Assembly (NCBI GenBank): GCA_026027325.1
Contig: JAMSLZ010000008.1
Coordinates: 62,001-126,000, forward strand
Direction: 5' to 3'
DNA: 64,000 nucleotides
Source of the DNA: Actinomucor elegans
Taxonomy: Eukaryota > Mucoromycota > Mucoromycetes > Mucorales > Mucoraceae
Part shown: one piece after another, positions 1-12,183 of the stretch
How positions within the stretch are numbered: the first letter of the stretch is position 1
Layout: the number at the start of each line of letters is the position of its first letter
Position numbers and translations under genes: made by a program
Notes under the pieces: generated by a model
What the model was told of the DNA's origin: nothing
The model's input: the letters and a program-made list of their open reading frames with translations, nothing else
Database searches by the model: none

Positions 1-881
1 GAAAAAAGCAATTAATGTGTGATCATTTTGTTTCAAAACCATAAAACTGTATTCATTAAAAAGAGCTCATTTGGCCTCTCAATATGCACTGTTTTATTGA
101 GGGAATTTTGTCGAAGCTACCAGGGTTAAATGCTCAATCTCCGCTCTACATTAGGATTAATTATCAAATACAGATTGCTCCAATCAACCCAAATAGGCCA
201 ACTCTCTTCAAGTGAATATATTTACAATATAGTTCTACTTTACTCATGAGCAGGTGCAAAAAAAAAATCTTTGGTAATTTTTTTTTTGAAAAGGTCGACA
301 TTTTGATTGCCAACAAATGTAATAAAGCATTTATTTGAAAATACTTGATACATATAGATATGTATGATGACAATATTGAGAGGTATACTTTAAACAAAAT
401 AACAAAAACTGAAATCAAAGGAAAATTGGATAACTGGCCATGAAAATAAATTACTGATAAAAAGGTAACATGCTTTTAAGCAGTCTAATTAAGCATAACC
501 ATTTCATAATGCATACTTGAAAAAATGCATTCCATAAAACAAATAGTAATCATACCGCCACAAGAAACTGGATTATTTCTGTAAATCTCTGGAAACAGAT
601 AGAATACTGCTTTTTCTTTCTAGTAAATACATTTTTGTAATTGTAGATAGACTTGAATTAGAATTGGAGGATCCTTTTTTTTTTCGCTCTATAGTATATT
701 AACTTCTAATTAGTCGTATACAAAATATATACCATTCAAAAGAGAATTATCTATTATTTCAACTCAACATTGAACAGATTATCTAAGACTATTGTATTTT
801 ATAGATTATTATTTAAAATTTTATAAAGTTTCTGTTGCTGGGCATCGAAGTCTTTGACATAACACTAGTGATTTCGGTATA

Positions 882-943
882 TCTCAGCCAAACGCTATAT
901 TGGGTTGATCGATTTTGTATATTCAGAATGGATTACTGCGTCT
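882..943 (+). repeat. Dispersed repeat, copy 1 (diverged)
   Basis: Weak match to the family described at 23681. The right half is clear: TATTCAGAATGGA followed by an ACTGCGTCT-like end. The left half is altered but keeps a CTCAGCCAAA start. Lies in an intergenic region. Confidence 0.45.
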
Positions 944-1429
944 AGAAATTTCTTCAAGTAGTTCAACACTTGAAGCCCTTGATTGTATCCATTCATTTAT
1001 AACCTTCAACGGTTGATTGAAAGATTTTTTTTTCTTTTCTTTGGTTTAATTATGGATGATTAATTCAAACAAAAAGAAAGACTGTCTTTAAAAGGATGTG
1101 GGTAAATTGATAGGCGACTGTAATGTGAAACGACTTGCTGGGACGAGAAGCACCTGAAAATTTATTTTTTGACGCAATTGGGGCACAGCCTTTGGGTGTC
1201 ACCAGCATAGAAAATTTCTGTGGGCCCTGCATTACTCGTCAATTGTGCGTAACCGAGTGTCTGAAAGCGAAAAACGTTCTGCATGTAGTCTTTTATCACG
1301 TTTTCTCATCAATGAGCTTTTTGAAAATGAGGAAAGATTTTAAGTTTTTGACTGTTTTACAAGTAGAGATACTAACCAGGGCATGCATATATCTTGTACC
1401 TGGGTACGAGGATAGTCCAATATATGTAC

Positions 1430-1454
1430 ATATATATATATATATATATATATA
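1430..1454. repeat. TA dinucleotide microsatellite
   Basis: About twelve TA units in a row, about 55 bases beyond the stop codon of the minus-strand gene that ends at 1509. Confidence 0.8.
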
Positions 1455-1508
1455 GCTGATGATAACAGCAATTTTTTTTATTATAATAAATAGATTGGGT
1501 AACATGAA

Positions 1509-2384
1509 TTATTGAGGATTGAAAGGACATTTTCCAGATGCAACGGCCTGTTCAGGATTAAAAGAACCATCCTTTCTATTTTTGGCCATTTGTCTCATCA
1601 TATCACTAGGATCGTAAAAGGTCTCGAGTTGTTCAATCTCAAACTTTTCATTGACTTTGGCGACAGTAACACCGTAGATCTTGACGACTTCATTGGTGGC
1701 ATGAGCTTCAAGCTTCTTATCTTCGCCAATCTTGACAGAAAGGTCACCTACCATAGTGCCCCAATGAGCCCATTTGAAAGCAACACAGGGTGGACCACTA
1801 TACACTTGAATAACTTCCCAAGAAAAGGTACGAAGGGCTCTCTTAAAAAGTTTGTGCGATTCGCTGAAATCCAATTCACTGGCCTTGTAAAGCTCAGTAT
1901 CACCGATAAGAGCATTATAAGTACCAAGCTGATACAATTGTTAAAAACAAGATTTTCATACATGCAATATAGCTTACCTGCAACATTTCTTCAATGTTAT
2001 TCCAAGGCTTTCCGTTGACTGAGAATCTATATTTGGCTGCATCAATAGTACGAATCTGGTCTGCGCGGAGCTTGTAGGACATTTCCTTTTCCCAGTTCTA
2101 ATAAAATTTGACAGAAATGAATGGACAGTTATGGAGTACTACCAACCCATTAAAACTCACCTTCACAAGATTAGAAACGAGCCATTCAAGAGATCCCTCA
2201 GCATGCGTGCAAGATTTTTCTATTTAAATAAAGATTAGATGTATACGCAAAAACGCGTCAATTTACCTTCTTCATACGCAGCATTGACCTTTTTATAGTC
2301 AGGGATACGGTTGTAACGCCATTCATGGTCCTTATCGTTAAGGACAGCGTTAGGATCAGTCATAAAATCAGGAAGATCAGCCAT
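1509..2384 (-). CDS. Pathogenesis-related / SnoaL-like protein
   Basis: Four exons (2267-2384, 2161-2219, 1978-2097, 1509-1928) with GT-AG introns join in frame to 238 residues. The protein starts MADLPDFMTDPNAVLND and ends in a fungal-type tail rich in basic residues and Pro. The layout, with an acidic N-terminus, an HAEGSLEWLVSNLVKNWEKE segment and a C-terminal SnoaL-like (NTF2-fold) half containing GTYNALIGD and FKWAHWGTM, matches the plant and fungal pathogen-related protein family. No catalytic residues are established for that family that I could check. No signal peptide is visible, so it is probably cytosolic. The biochemical role is unknown; the family name comes from induction of plant members under attack and says little about the fungal one. 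Confidence 0.8.
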
Positions 2385-2724
2385 TTTGTAATGCAAGTTG
2401 TGTATGGTAAAGAGAGAAAAGCAAAAAAAAAAAAGTTGGAAAGTTTTTGTAGCTATTTTATATCTACAAATCCCGATATATATTAGTAACCAATAATAGG
2501 TTTCATCTAGCAATGAAATGACTCGGTCAATGGATGAATTGCATATAGAAATCAGGCCATTTAGACTATTCAGAAAGATCCATAGTGTAGCACAGTAGGT
2601 GCAATTAATAATTAAGTAACACGGCGATAAGTTTTTTATTGGGTGTACAATGTTCAGAATATGTGTGTCGGAGTGTATATTACAAGGAAAAAGATTAAAT
2701 AAAGTACGTGTATGAGTTAGTATT

Positions 2725-3816
2725 TTAAATGGGATGTCCATTGGCATGTTGTATTTGTTGAGAAGGATGAGGTGAATTGGCTTGAGAAGAGCTTTTGACA
2801 AGATAATGCTCTGTATAATGTTCTATCATTTCAGCTGCTAATTCTATATCATTGTTAATACCTTCTACAGCCATACGTGTTCATTAATTACCATAGACTT
2901 GTCCAATGTCAATACCATCCAAACTCTCAAACCAGTTTTCATTCAATTTATCTGAAGTAGATAAACTCGTAGCCAGTAACAAAGCTGCTGCCGCCACTGT
3001 CTTTGGTTTATAAAGTAAACATAACGGTATTCCCAGACTATGGGATTGGTTAGTTCTACACGAATACAATAACCCGGAATCGTACCTTTGATACAACAGT
3101 GTCCATGCTTTTCGAATAGAAGACGGCGATACTACCGTGAAATAAAAGATGAATAGGAAATAATTAAATGTAAAAATATTTACCATTCAATTGAGACTCC
3201 AGTTCCAGCAGGCTCAAATGAGGATGTTCGACTGACAAGTCAAAGCACAGCGTTTCAAGCACGATAATTTCATTGTATAACATAGTTTCTTTCCAACGAA
3301 TAAAATCCTGTTATATTTTAGTCATGATCCATTTCCTTTTCTTTTGTGCTTTACCTTGGCGTCTTCATCCAGCTTCAGTTTATCATTCTTTTGTCCTTTC
3401 TGCGCGCATACAATCACAATATCCTTCAAACGACGCGTCGATTCTTCCACCTTGGTAGCTACAAATAAACAAGTCGCGGCTATGTCCTATATAGTTTCCA
3501 TTAAAACAACACTCTATACGATACACAGATGATTCATACGTAAACGTGGTATCGAGCCATAGACTGTCGCATATAAAAACGATGGAAATACGTACTGGCA
3601 GTGACTACAACCAGCTGCGGGCTAAAGGTACATTAGATTCACATTAGAAATACATTACTATAGATAACTTTACAGGTTGAGTTTAGCGCCAACAGATAGT
3701 AAATAATGACAGCCTTTGATACGATCTATTTGTTCCTCTTCAAACGATCTTCCGTCTAATATGGTGGGTGTATCATGTAATTCATCTTTGGTAAAATACC
3801 ATTGCAGAAACTTCAT
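2725..3816 (-). CDS. Transcriptional cyclin (cyclin K/T/L type)
   Basis: Seven exons (3674-3816, 3540-3621, 3355-3486, 3184-3307, 3086-3131, 2892-3037, 2725-2843) give 263 residues. The cyclin box covers roughly residues 8-150, with YFTKDELHDTP, LPQLVVVTASTYFHRFYMR, DIAATCLFVATKVEE and LCFDLSVEHP, all hallmarks of cyclins that activate RNA polymerase II CTD kinases (Cdk9, Cdk12/13, Ctk1). Its partner kinase would act in transcription elongation in the nucleus. Fungal equivalents are Ctk2/Lsc1 and Pch1; I cannot choose between them. The last intron (2844-2891, 48 nt) has a TATTAAC branch site. If it were retained, the protein would stop early after VYGN. An in-frame TAA lies just upstream of the chosen ATG. 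Confidence 0.85.
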
Positions 3817-5105
3817 TGGTAACTTTTATTATTCAATATTCGTATTACTTTCTCTGTAGTTGAGATCTACACTTGTTTCAGTATCATTTATTTACCTGAT
3901 CACCATTCATTACTGCCAACTTTGGGTTGACTGGTATTCTTCCGGCTTATTTCTACAATAAATGCTTTTTTTTCCTAGTGGCTGCTTCCAGAAGCCATAC
4001 CCTGCGTCATCAATAATATATTAACCAATCACATGCGAGGAAATATAGTACTGCTGAAACAAGGGACTTCTTCCGAATAAACCATTGGCGAGAATTACTT
4101 TATATCTATCCAAGATACAAACGGTCTTGTGAGCTTTACACTTAAAAAATGACGCGCTGTATTAATACGGCATTAGAGTAAAGTGCTTGAAATAAATCAC
4201 TTGAATACTTGCATTACGATGTTGGGGCGGGTCATTATGATTAAACTTCCGCTAAAACAGACTGAACTAAAGTCCCCGCTCAAGAAAAAAAAAATACGCG
4301 ACTTTTGACCATCAGCCGAGAGGTCAATGCATCTATGACACTAATTTACATCAAATTTATGCATTTTAATTGTCATTCTCTGAAATACAATATACCTTTA
4401 TATTTTAAATAAAGCATGCTTTTGATAGATGCAGGGTTTTATTTTGAATAGGTAATACGAGTCAGACGCGATATTATACCGAGATTGGCTCAAGATCCGT
4501 ACAGACATCAAAACAGGTGATTGCCACCTTGGTAGTCCTATTTCAGGTTCCGATATGTCATTGTTGCTTCAAATTGCAATTTAAAGGCGTAGCTTTTATA
4601 TAAAATCGATTCTAAATGAATCTCACAAAATTCATTTAAAGAATCACTAGCCAATGAAAACTGGGAAAGCCTATGATGATGATGGCGGTATACTTTTACA
4701 TCAGTTCTGGGCTGTTTAAAACACATTTTATTAAAAGCATGTCTAATGATCAATATTATCCCTTGAATACTAAAGTATATGTTCGCATTCATTGGAAAAT
4801 AAGTAGAATAAAATAGAAACTCGATTAATGACTATAAACGTACAATGAATTCAGTGGCTTTTCTGCCCACACCATCACCACCACTACCACCTCAATTCAC
4901 CAAGGCATATTATTGGTAAACGGCAATAAAAAGGGAATAATTCACGTTCCGCTCAAAGTTGGGTGCATCTTCCGCACACAATGTACGTATGTAGAAGCAT
5001 CGGTAATAAGTCAGCGGTGATTTTTTTTAATCCACTTTAGAGCCGGACTATCACAGGAAGTTTAGGTTTCCCTTTTTCTTTCTCATTGTCTGAACATTCT
5101 CGCTC
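3817..5105. other. Divergent intergenic region, no supported gene
   Basis: About 1.3 kb between the cyclin start (minus) and the myosin start (plus), so it holds two divergent promoters. It contains several A/T runs, a short CACCATCACC-like tract near 4870, and an 84-residue open frame on the minus strand (4538-4792) with no recognisable family. I see no RNA gene. Confidence 0.6.
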
Positions 5106-8100
5106 ATGTCAACTGAAGCGAGTACTTTCACAGCAGAACATGCTGTAGAGGTCTATACAAAAGGAATAAAGGCCTGGTTTCCCGATAAAGAAGAGGGCTG
5201 GGTTTCCACTACTTGTATATCGAATAAAACAATAGACGATACAGTCACTATTACCTTTGAAGAAGATAATAATGGCAAGGTATACCAAATACATGAGGAT
5301 ACCTTGGGCTCTTTTTTTTTTCTGACGCTTCCATATACCTTAGGAACATGTATTTGAATCTACGTTGACTTTTATCAATAAATCAGGCGGTTCGACCTTG
5401 CCTCCACTTAGAAATCCACCCAGGATGGAGTATACGGATGATTTGACTAACTTGAGTTATTTGAACGAGCCAGCTGGTAAGCTTCTCATATATCATTTCT
5501 CTGGGTCACACGTTTCTCATTCAATTGAACAGTACTAAACACAATTCGTACAAGATATATGCAACGATTGATCTACACTTACTCTGGTATTGTTCTGATT
5601 GCTGTTAATCCGTTTGATCGAGTTTCGTTATATGACCCTGATATCATACAGCAGTATTCGGGTAAAAGACGCGGTGAACTTGAGCCGCATTTGTTTGCTA
5701 TTGCCGAAGAAGCCTATCGTTGTATGGTTAGAGAAGAAACGAATCAAACGATTGTAGTGTCAGGTGAAAGGTAAATGATTTATATTAAGTAATTTCAAAT
5801 GCCAACTCGGAAGTTATCTAGTGGTGCAGGTAAAACAGTCAGTGCCAAATTTATCATGCGCTACTTTGCTACTGCTGACGATCAAGAGACTCATAAAAAG
5901 AAGAAGAAATCAGATGGATCAATGACAGAAGTAGAAGAGCAGATTTTGGGTAACGTCAAGTTTTGATAAGCTTGTGACACAGCATGATAACAATTGAAAA
6001 TAGCTACAAACCCTATTATGGAAGCCTTTGGTAATGCAAAAACTACACGTAACGATAATAGTTCACGTTTTGGCAAATACATCGAGATTCAATTTGACGC
6101 CGATACCAATATCATTGGTGCAAAGATCAAGACGTATCTTTTGGAAAGATCCAGGCTAATTTTTCAACCTGAAATAGAGAGAAATTATCACATTTTCTAT
6201 CAGGTAACTTTTTGCTTTTCATGCACGTTCATCCCACTCATTGTACTTCATAGCTATGTGCAGGTGCTCCAGCCAAAGAGAAAAAAGACTTTGAATTGGG
6301 AAACTATGACGAGTTTCATTACTTGAACCAAAGCGGTACAGGGGAAATCCCAGGTGTGGATGATGCAGATGAATTTCAGGTTACTCAGAAGGCACTTTCT
6401 ACCGTGGGGCTATCAGTAGACTTGCAATGGAAGATATTCAGAGTCTTGGCTGCTCTATTGCATATAGGTAACATTAAAGTAACAGGGCGTGGTGATGCAA
6501 TGCTGCCAGATACAGATCAAGCCCTCTTGACTGCTTCTCGATTGCTGGGTATCAATGCAGCTGAATTTCGTAAATGGATCGTAAGAAAGCAGATCATTAC
6601 GCGCTCTGAAAAAATCATTACCAACCTGAGCCCTACGCAAGCCAACGTAGTAAAAGACTCTGTTGCAAAATACATATATTCCAATATGTTTGATTGGCTC
6701 GTCAGTATTATCAATGACAGTCTTTCGTGTCCTGATGAGCTTAGTGTCAAAAACTTTATTGGCGTACTGGATATCTATGGTTTCGAACACTTTAAAAAGA
6801 ATTCTTTTGAACAGTTTTGTATCAATTACGCCAACGAAAAGCTCCAACAGCAGGTAAATTACATTGTGCATATCGATTGGACAAACAACTGATATGGATA
6901 AACCACAGTTCAACCAGCACGTCTTCAAGTTGGAACAAGAAGAATACATGCGTGAAAAGATCAATTGGACATTTATCGAATTTAGTGATAATCAAAAGTG
7001 CATAGAGATGATTGAAGGAAAATTGGGTATATTATCACTGCTAGACGAGGTAGGATCTTATCTATTAAGAAATATGAGTCTTTATTTACATCCATCATGG
7101 TAGGAATCGCGGCTTCCTTCTGGTTCTGATCAAGCATTCTGCCAGAAACTCTATAATAACTTTGGCGTCGCTGATTTCAAAAATTACTTCAAGAAACCTC
7201 GTTTCTCGAGCGAAGCTTTTACCATTGCCCATTACGCTCATGATGTTCAATATGAGGCTGAAAACTTTCTGGAAAAAAACAAGGACTCTGTACCTGACGA
7301 ACATCTCGAACTATTGCAGACTTCTGATTTCTCGTTCTTGCTTGAAATACTGGCCAAATCTACAGAAGCGGCTAATGCCGTTATTACCGCTGTAAGTTTA
7401 CTGCTTTATGTATATACAGAGTTGCTCATACCATATCCATTCTAGGATAACAAAAGAAAGAGCATGATCGCTAGAAAGCCAACCCTTGGATCTATATTCA
7501 AAAACTCGTTGATCAGTTTAATGGATACGATAGGCAAGACAAACGTTCACTATATTCGTTGTATTAAGCCAAACGAAGCCAAGGCAGCTTGGGAATTTGA
7601 GCCACCCATGGTTCTTTCACAGCTTCGCGCTTGCGGTGTGTTAGAAACCATTCGCATTAGCTGTCTTGGCTATCCATCACGATGGACTTTTGAAGAATTT
7701 GCTGACCGATATTATGCTCTGGTACCCTCCCATCATTGGGATCCCAAGGCAAATCCAGATGTACGCAATCTATGTCGAGTCATCTTGGACGCTTGCATTC
7801 AAAACTCTGACAAGTACCAAGTGGGGCAAACAAAGATCTTTTTCCGCGCTGGACAGCTGGCCTATCTTGAAAAGAAGCGATCAGACCGATTTGATACGTG
7901 TGCCATAGTACTGCAAAAGAACATTCGTCGATTTGTATATCGTCGTCGTTATCTCAGAATCTGTGAATTGACCCTTCGTCTTCAATGCTTTACTCGCAAG
8001 CGTATCGCTCAGAAAGAACTACTCAGATTGAAACAAGAGAGGGCGGCCACTTTGATCCAAAAGAACTTTCGTAGGTTTGCAGCTCGTAAAGCATATTTGG

Positions 8101-10651
8101 CAAAGAAAGATTTCATTATCAATCTTCAAAGAGGTAACACATCTTCACAAGCAAAGTCTCTTAGCCACCAGTCTCATTTCTTTTCATAATCTAGTTATTC
8201 GTGTGCGTAAAGCGTGTCAGGAGCTTCAGAAGCTGCGCGAAAACAAGGCAGCAATGCAGATCCAACGTCTTGTGAGAGGAATGTAAGTATCTCAATAATA
8301 TCTCTAAGATACGTTACTGATATTTATTTCCAGGCTTGCTCGCAAATGGTATAAAACGCAGCTTCAACACATCATCTACCTACAATCTTGTATTCGCCGT
8401 CGTGCGGCTCGTAAAGAACTGCTTGTATTAAAGGCCGAGGCCAAATCTGCCAACCATTTCAAGGAAGTCTCTTACAAGTTGGAAAACAAGGTTGTTGAGC
8501 TAACCCAATCAATCATCACACTCAAGACCGAAAACAAAGAACTGACACAAAAGATTTCACATTTGGAACTGCAAATTCAACAATGGGTTGAAAAACATGA
8601 AAAGCTGGATAAGGAAGCAAAAGAAATGCAGACTCAATTGCGTGAGAGCACTGTCCCGCAATCTGTATTCGACGCATTGAAGGCTGAAAAAGAATCTGCT
8701 GTATCTCAACATTCAGCTACTATGAATAAGATGGCTCAACTAACCGATCAGATACAGCAAGTGCAACTTGAGCTAAAGTTAGAAAAGGAAAAGAATCAAG
8801 CGCTTGAGGCTAAGCAAACGGAAGTCATCAATAACGAGGAAGTGACGGACCTGAAAGCACAGATTGTAGCATTGAAAGCTCAACTAGCCAAAGCTCTGCA
8901 TACACGCCAGTTATCCCCTATGAAACCAGCAAGCAGAAACATATCTCCTTCAAATAACAATAGTAGACGTCTTTTTGCTGATGAACATCCTTCCGAATCA
9001 CAAGACAGCATTAAGCCTTTAAGAAACAACGATAACATTCTGACAAATCGAAAAACACGTCGTTATAGCTCTGCAGAAACAATCGGAAATGTCCCCAAGA
9101 CTTCAGTCGATCAAATACGCAAAGCTGGCGAATTAGGAAGCAGAAATCCTCGCCCTACATCAGTTGGACAATCAAACACGATTGCTGGTGGTAAGAGTAA
9201 CCTTTTAGATGTAATATCAGATAATCCTGAAGAAGAGGTAGCGTCTTTGCTCATTACATGGATCACAATTCTTACTAATCGCCTTGTATTTAGATCAATT
9301 CTATACTTCGACAAGAAGAACCGCTCCAGGAAGAAGTGCTCGAAGGTCTCATTAAAACGCTCAAAATACCTTTGCCAAATGAAAAGAACCCACCTTCTCA
9401 TAAAGAAGTGCTATTCCCTGCTCATCTTATTAGTATGTGCGTTAATGATATGTGGAGAATTGGCTATAATCGAGAATCGGAGAATCTCTTGTTCTCTGTC
9501 ATGGATACCATTCAAAAGCAGTGTTTGGTAAAGAAAAGAAAAGAAAATACCCCTGAGACGCAGTACTAATACTTGTTTGATTCAGAGTTTTTCTGCAGAG
9601 GAGGCCGTAGTTCCTTGCGCTTTCTGGTTAACCAATGTCCATGAACTCCTAAGTCTGACCGTACAAGCCGAAGAACGGATTGAAGTCGAAATGGAAGAAC
9701 GAGGCCATTCCATCGGATGGAGGGAATTTGAAAAACTTATGCAAACTATCAAGTTCGAACTGCAATGCTTGGAAGATAATATCTTCCATGCTTGGATGAA
9801 GGAAATCAAGAGAAAGTATAGTAAAATGGTGATTCCTGCTGTTATTGAAAGCCAATCTCTACCAGGATTCATTACCAATGATTCTGGCAGATTTTTCAAC
9901 AAGCTACTCTTGGGAACGACTGGACCTGCCTTTACTATGGATGATTTATTGGGCTTTTTAAACAGGATCTATCAAACCATGAAATGTTACTTTATTGAAC
10001 CGTCCATTGTCAATCAAGTTCTGACAGAAGTATTGAAAATGACGGGCATCATGGCCTTCAATGATCTTTTGATGAGAAAAAGCTTTTCATCTTGGAAGAG
10101 AGGTAAGACAAGTTCTATGAGACATGTGTGATGCTATTGCTCATTTCATTCATGTAGCTATGCAAATTCAGTATAACATTACTCGTATCGAAGAGTGGTG
10201 CAAGAGTCATGGTATTCCAGAAGGATCTCTTCAACTCGAGCATTTGATGCAGGCCACTAAATTGCTCCAATTCAAAAAAGCTACGCTGGAAGATATTGAA
10301 AACATCTATGATGTTTGTTGGATCTTATCACCAACACAAATCCAAAAACTGATCTCACAATATCATGTCGCTGATTACGAGAACCCAATTCGCCCTGAAA
10401 TCCTTAGAGCCGTTGCTTCACGCGTGGTGAGTGGTGACCAAAGCGACGTTCTGTTACTGGATTCTGTTTTGATTGAAGATACTACTGTTTCTTTTGAAAT
10501 ACCAAGTCCTCGTGATACGAAGCCGTATTTGTATATTCCCGCTTGGTTACATTTGAAGCGTATTCGCCGGCTCACATTACTGGAAAGTGCTTTAGCTGAG
10601 AGAAATGGTTCTAGGATTACGTCTACTGTCGAGGACGGAGTTGAAGAATAG
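5106..10651 (+). CDS. Class V myosin heavy chain
   Basis: Fourteen exons (5106-5279, 5344-5476, 5533-5770, 5822-5949, 6004-6203, 6254-6853, 6909-7049, 7104-7391, 7446-8133, 8195-8282, 8334-9237, 9294-9527, 9586-10102, 10158-10651) join in frame to 1608 residues. The motor domain spans about residues 1-770: P-loop GESGAGKT near 180 (its Ser codon is split by an intron), switch [11 protein letters not shown] near 241, switch [10 protein letters not shown] near 463, and the relay into FFRAGQ. Basic IQ repeats follow at about 788-920, then a coiled coil at about 940-1095, a Ser/Asn-rich linker, and the C-terminal globular cargo domain with a dilute (DIL) module at about 1195-1560. This is the actin motor that carries secretory vesicles and organelles along cables toward growing tips (Myo2/MyoE class). 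Length and order are normal for fungal myosin V. The start is the first ATG in the conserved N-terminal frame. Confidence 0.97.
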
Positions 10652-10913
10652 GCTGACCGCTTATATATATGAATTTTGTACCATAATATCAGTACATCTA
10701 CTTATTTATATAATCAATCAAAAAGCTTCATTCAACATTGAAGCATCGTACATACATAGTATATATCTAGATAATAAAATAATATTAGAAAATTTGTAAC
10801 CTGATCATTTTCCAACTCGCTTTGTCCATAAAATATATAGAAACGGAGCAAGATTCACTTGCTAAAATCTACTCTTTTTTTTTCACTTCTTGAGATTAAA
10901 TTGAAGCATTCGG

Positions 10914-10974
10914 CCATTGCATTATGAGACTTTGAATATTAGTTATTTCAGATGCCATATTAAATCTGACAATG
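10914..10974 (-). repeat. Dispersed repeat, copy 2 (diverged)
   Basis: Read on the minus strand it carries GGCATCTGAAATAACTAATA followed by a TTCAAAG block, matching the middle and right parts of the family. The left part is poorly conserved. Confidence 0.4.
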
Positions 10975-11320
10975 TCTTATCATTATTCCATTCATATTAA
11001 TACTCCTATTCCTATTCTGCAGGCGGTGATGGCGGCAATACTTTTTCAGATACAGCTGGCCAATAAAAATCGAAAACATCATTTAGTGGCAAAAATTAGA
11101 ATTACTTTTGAATGATATTAAAAGGATTTCAGGTACATAGTTTATATAATAATTTTACTTTCTTCATTCACTATACGCTGCAATGCTTTGTATACCATTC
11201 ACAAACTAACATAGACCGAGTTTTCAAGTTTCAGCAAGACGGAGCAATTGTCTAGTAGCGAAATATAACGGTGTTTAAAATGGCATTGCTGTTGACGGGA
11301 TAACCTGAAATCCATAACTG

Positions 11321-11387
11321 TCAACCGATCTCAGTCAAATGTCACATCTGTTTCAGTAACAAATGTTCAAAATGAACCCCTGTATCG
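11321..11387 (+). repeat. Dispersed repeat, copy 3
   Basis: Strong copy: TCAACCGATCTCAG, then TCAAATGTCACATCTG, a spacer, then TGTTCAAAATGAA and a CTGTATCG end. Similarity to copy 7 (36244) continues rightward, with a CTAAAATAAGAGAATT block at 11406 and CCTGGAAAAT at 11461. Confidence 0.7.
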
Positions 11388-11492
11388 AATAAATCTTGTT
11401 TATAGCTAAAATAAGAGAATTTTACGTTGTTATGTTTAGCATCACGCTGTATTTGGCCTTCCTGGAAAATGTTTAATTTCTAGATCTTTCGG

Positions 11493-11553
11493 CGGATCTC
11501 AGTCCAACACACTGCATCTGATTAGTTGTCCAAGCTTGGAATGGATCATAACA
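11493..11553 (+). repeat. Dispersed repeat, copy 4 (diverged)
   Basis: CGGATCTCAGTC, then GCATCTGATTAGTTGTC and GGAATGGATC. Same strand as copy 3 and about 172 bp from it. Confidence 0.5.
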
Positions 11554-12183
11554 TCTATTATAATTCCTATTAACCAAGTAAAGTGGCCATATATTTATTG
11601 ATTGAGCTTTAAAGTAATTTGTACGAGAGCTATCGGGTTTGGGAGGCTTTATACTCGGTATACCTGGCCAAATATCCTTTATTTTAATGTGATACTATCT
11701 TTTGAAGATGATTTTATACCACTACCACCATATGGAATCCTTTTATGTACATAAATTAAAAAATTACACGTTGACAGAATAGGCAAAACGTACAAACACT
11801 CTGCTTAGCTGCTACCAGTTTTGATGGCCCCTCGTGCTCTTGATATTAAAAGAACAAGTTGTACAGGCATGCAAGTTAGAAGCATGCAAGTGCTCGCAAC
11901 AATAACATTCATCTTTAGTTAAAATGGCTACTAGCTATGGATGGGCTTATCATGATAGGATCTCTCACTAAAGCTATTATCAAGATCAGTGCCAATTTAT
12001 TTCTCGGCCAGTTTAAGCAGAAAAGGAATGGAGTTTACGTTGCACAGTTTAAACTTCCCGTTAAGTCTATTTGCCATTAACCTTGTCCTTCCAAGACTTT
12101 ACTATATTAATAGCTTTTATATAAATATGAATTCATTTCATTTCAAAGGACTTTTTCTTTTTTATGTACATTTGTATGTAAGC

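Larger units (their letters stand above)
1..1508. other. Intergenic, no supported gene
   Basis: AT-rich spacer at the left edge. Open frames here are short, have no family character and no convincing splice structure. It holds a diverged copy of the dispersed repeat (882-943) and a TA dinucleotide tract (about 1430-1454) just downstream of the neighbouring minus-strand gene. Nothing else can be supported. Confidence 0.6.
10652..12183. other. Intergenic with three dispersed-repeat copies
   Basis: About 1.5 kb between the myosin stop and the protease start. It holds copies 2, 3 and 4 of the dispersed repeat (10914, 11321, 11493). I see no gene. The 3' end of myosin is followed by TA-rich DNA, presumably its polyadenylation region. 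Confidence 0.6.

Noticed and set aside
1135..1455. Plus-strand frame of 106 residues ending in a TA microsatellite
   Set aside because: The end is translated TA repeat and the rest has no domain, signal or splice support.
1512..2018. Plus-strand frame of 168 residues
   Set aside because: Overlaps, in antisense, exons of the pathogenesis-related protein, which has good splice sites and conserved motifs.
4538..4792. Minus-strand frame of 84 residues upstream of the myosin gene
   Set aside because: No family character and low-information composition; compatible with chance in a 1.3 kb spacer.
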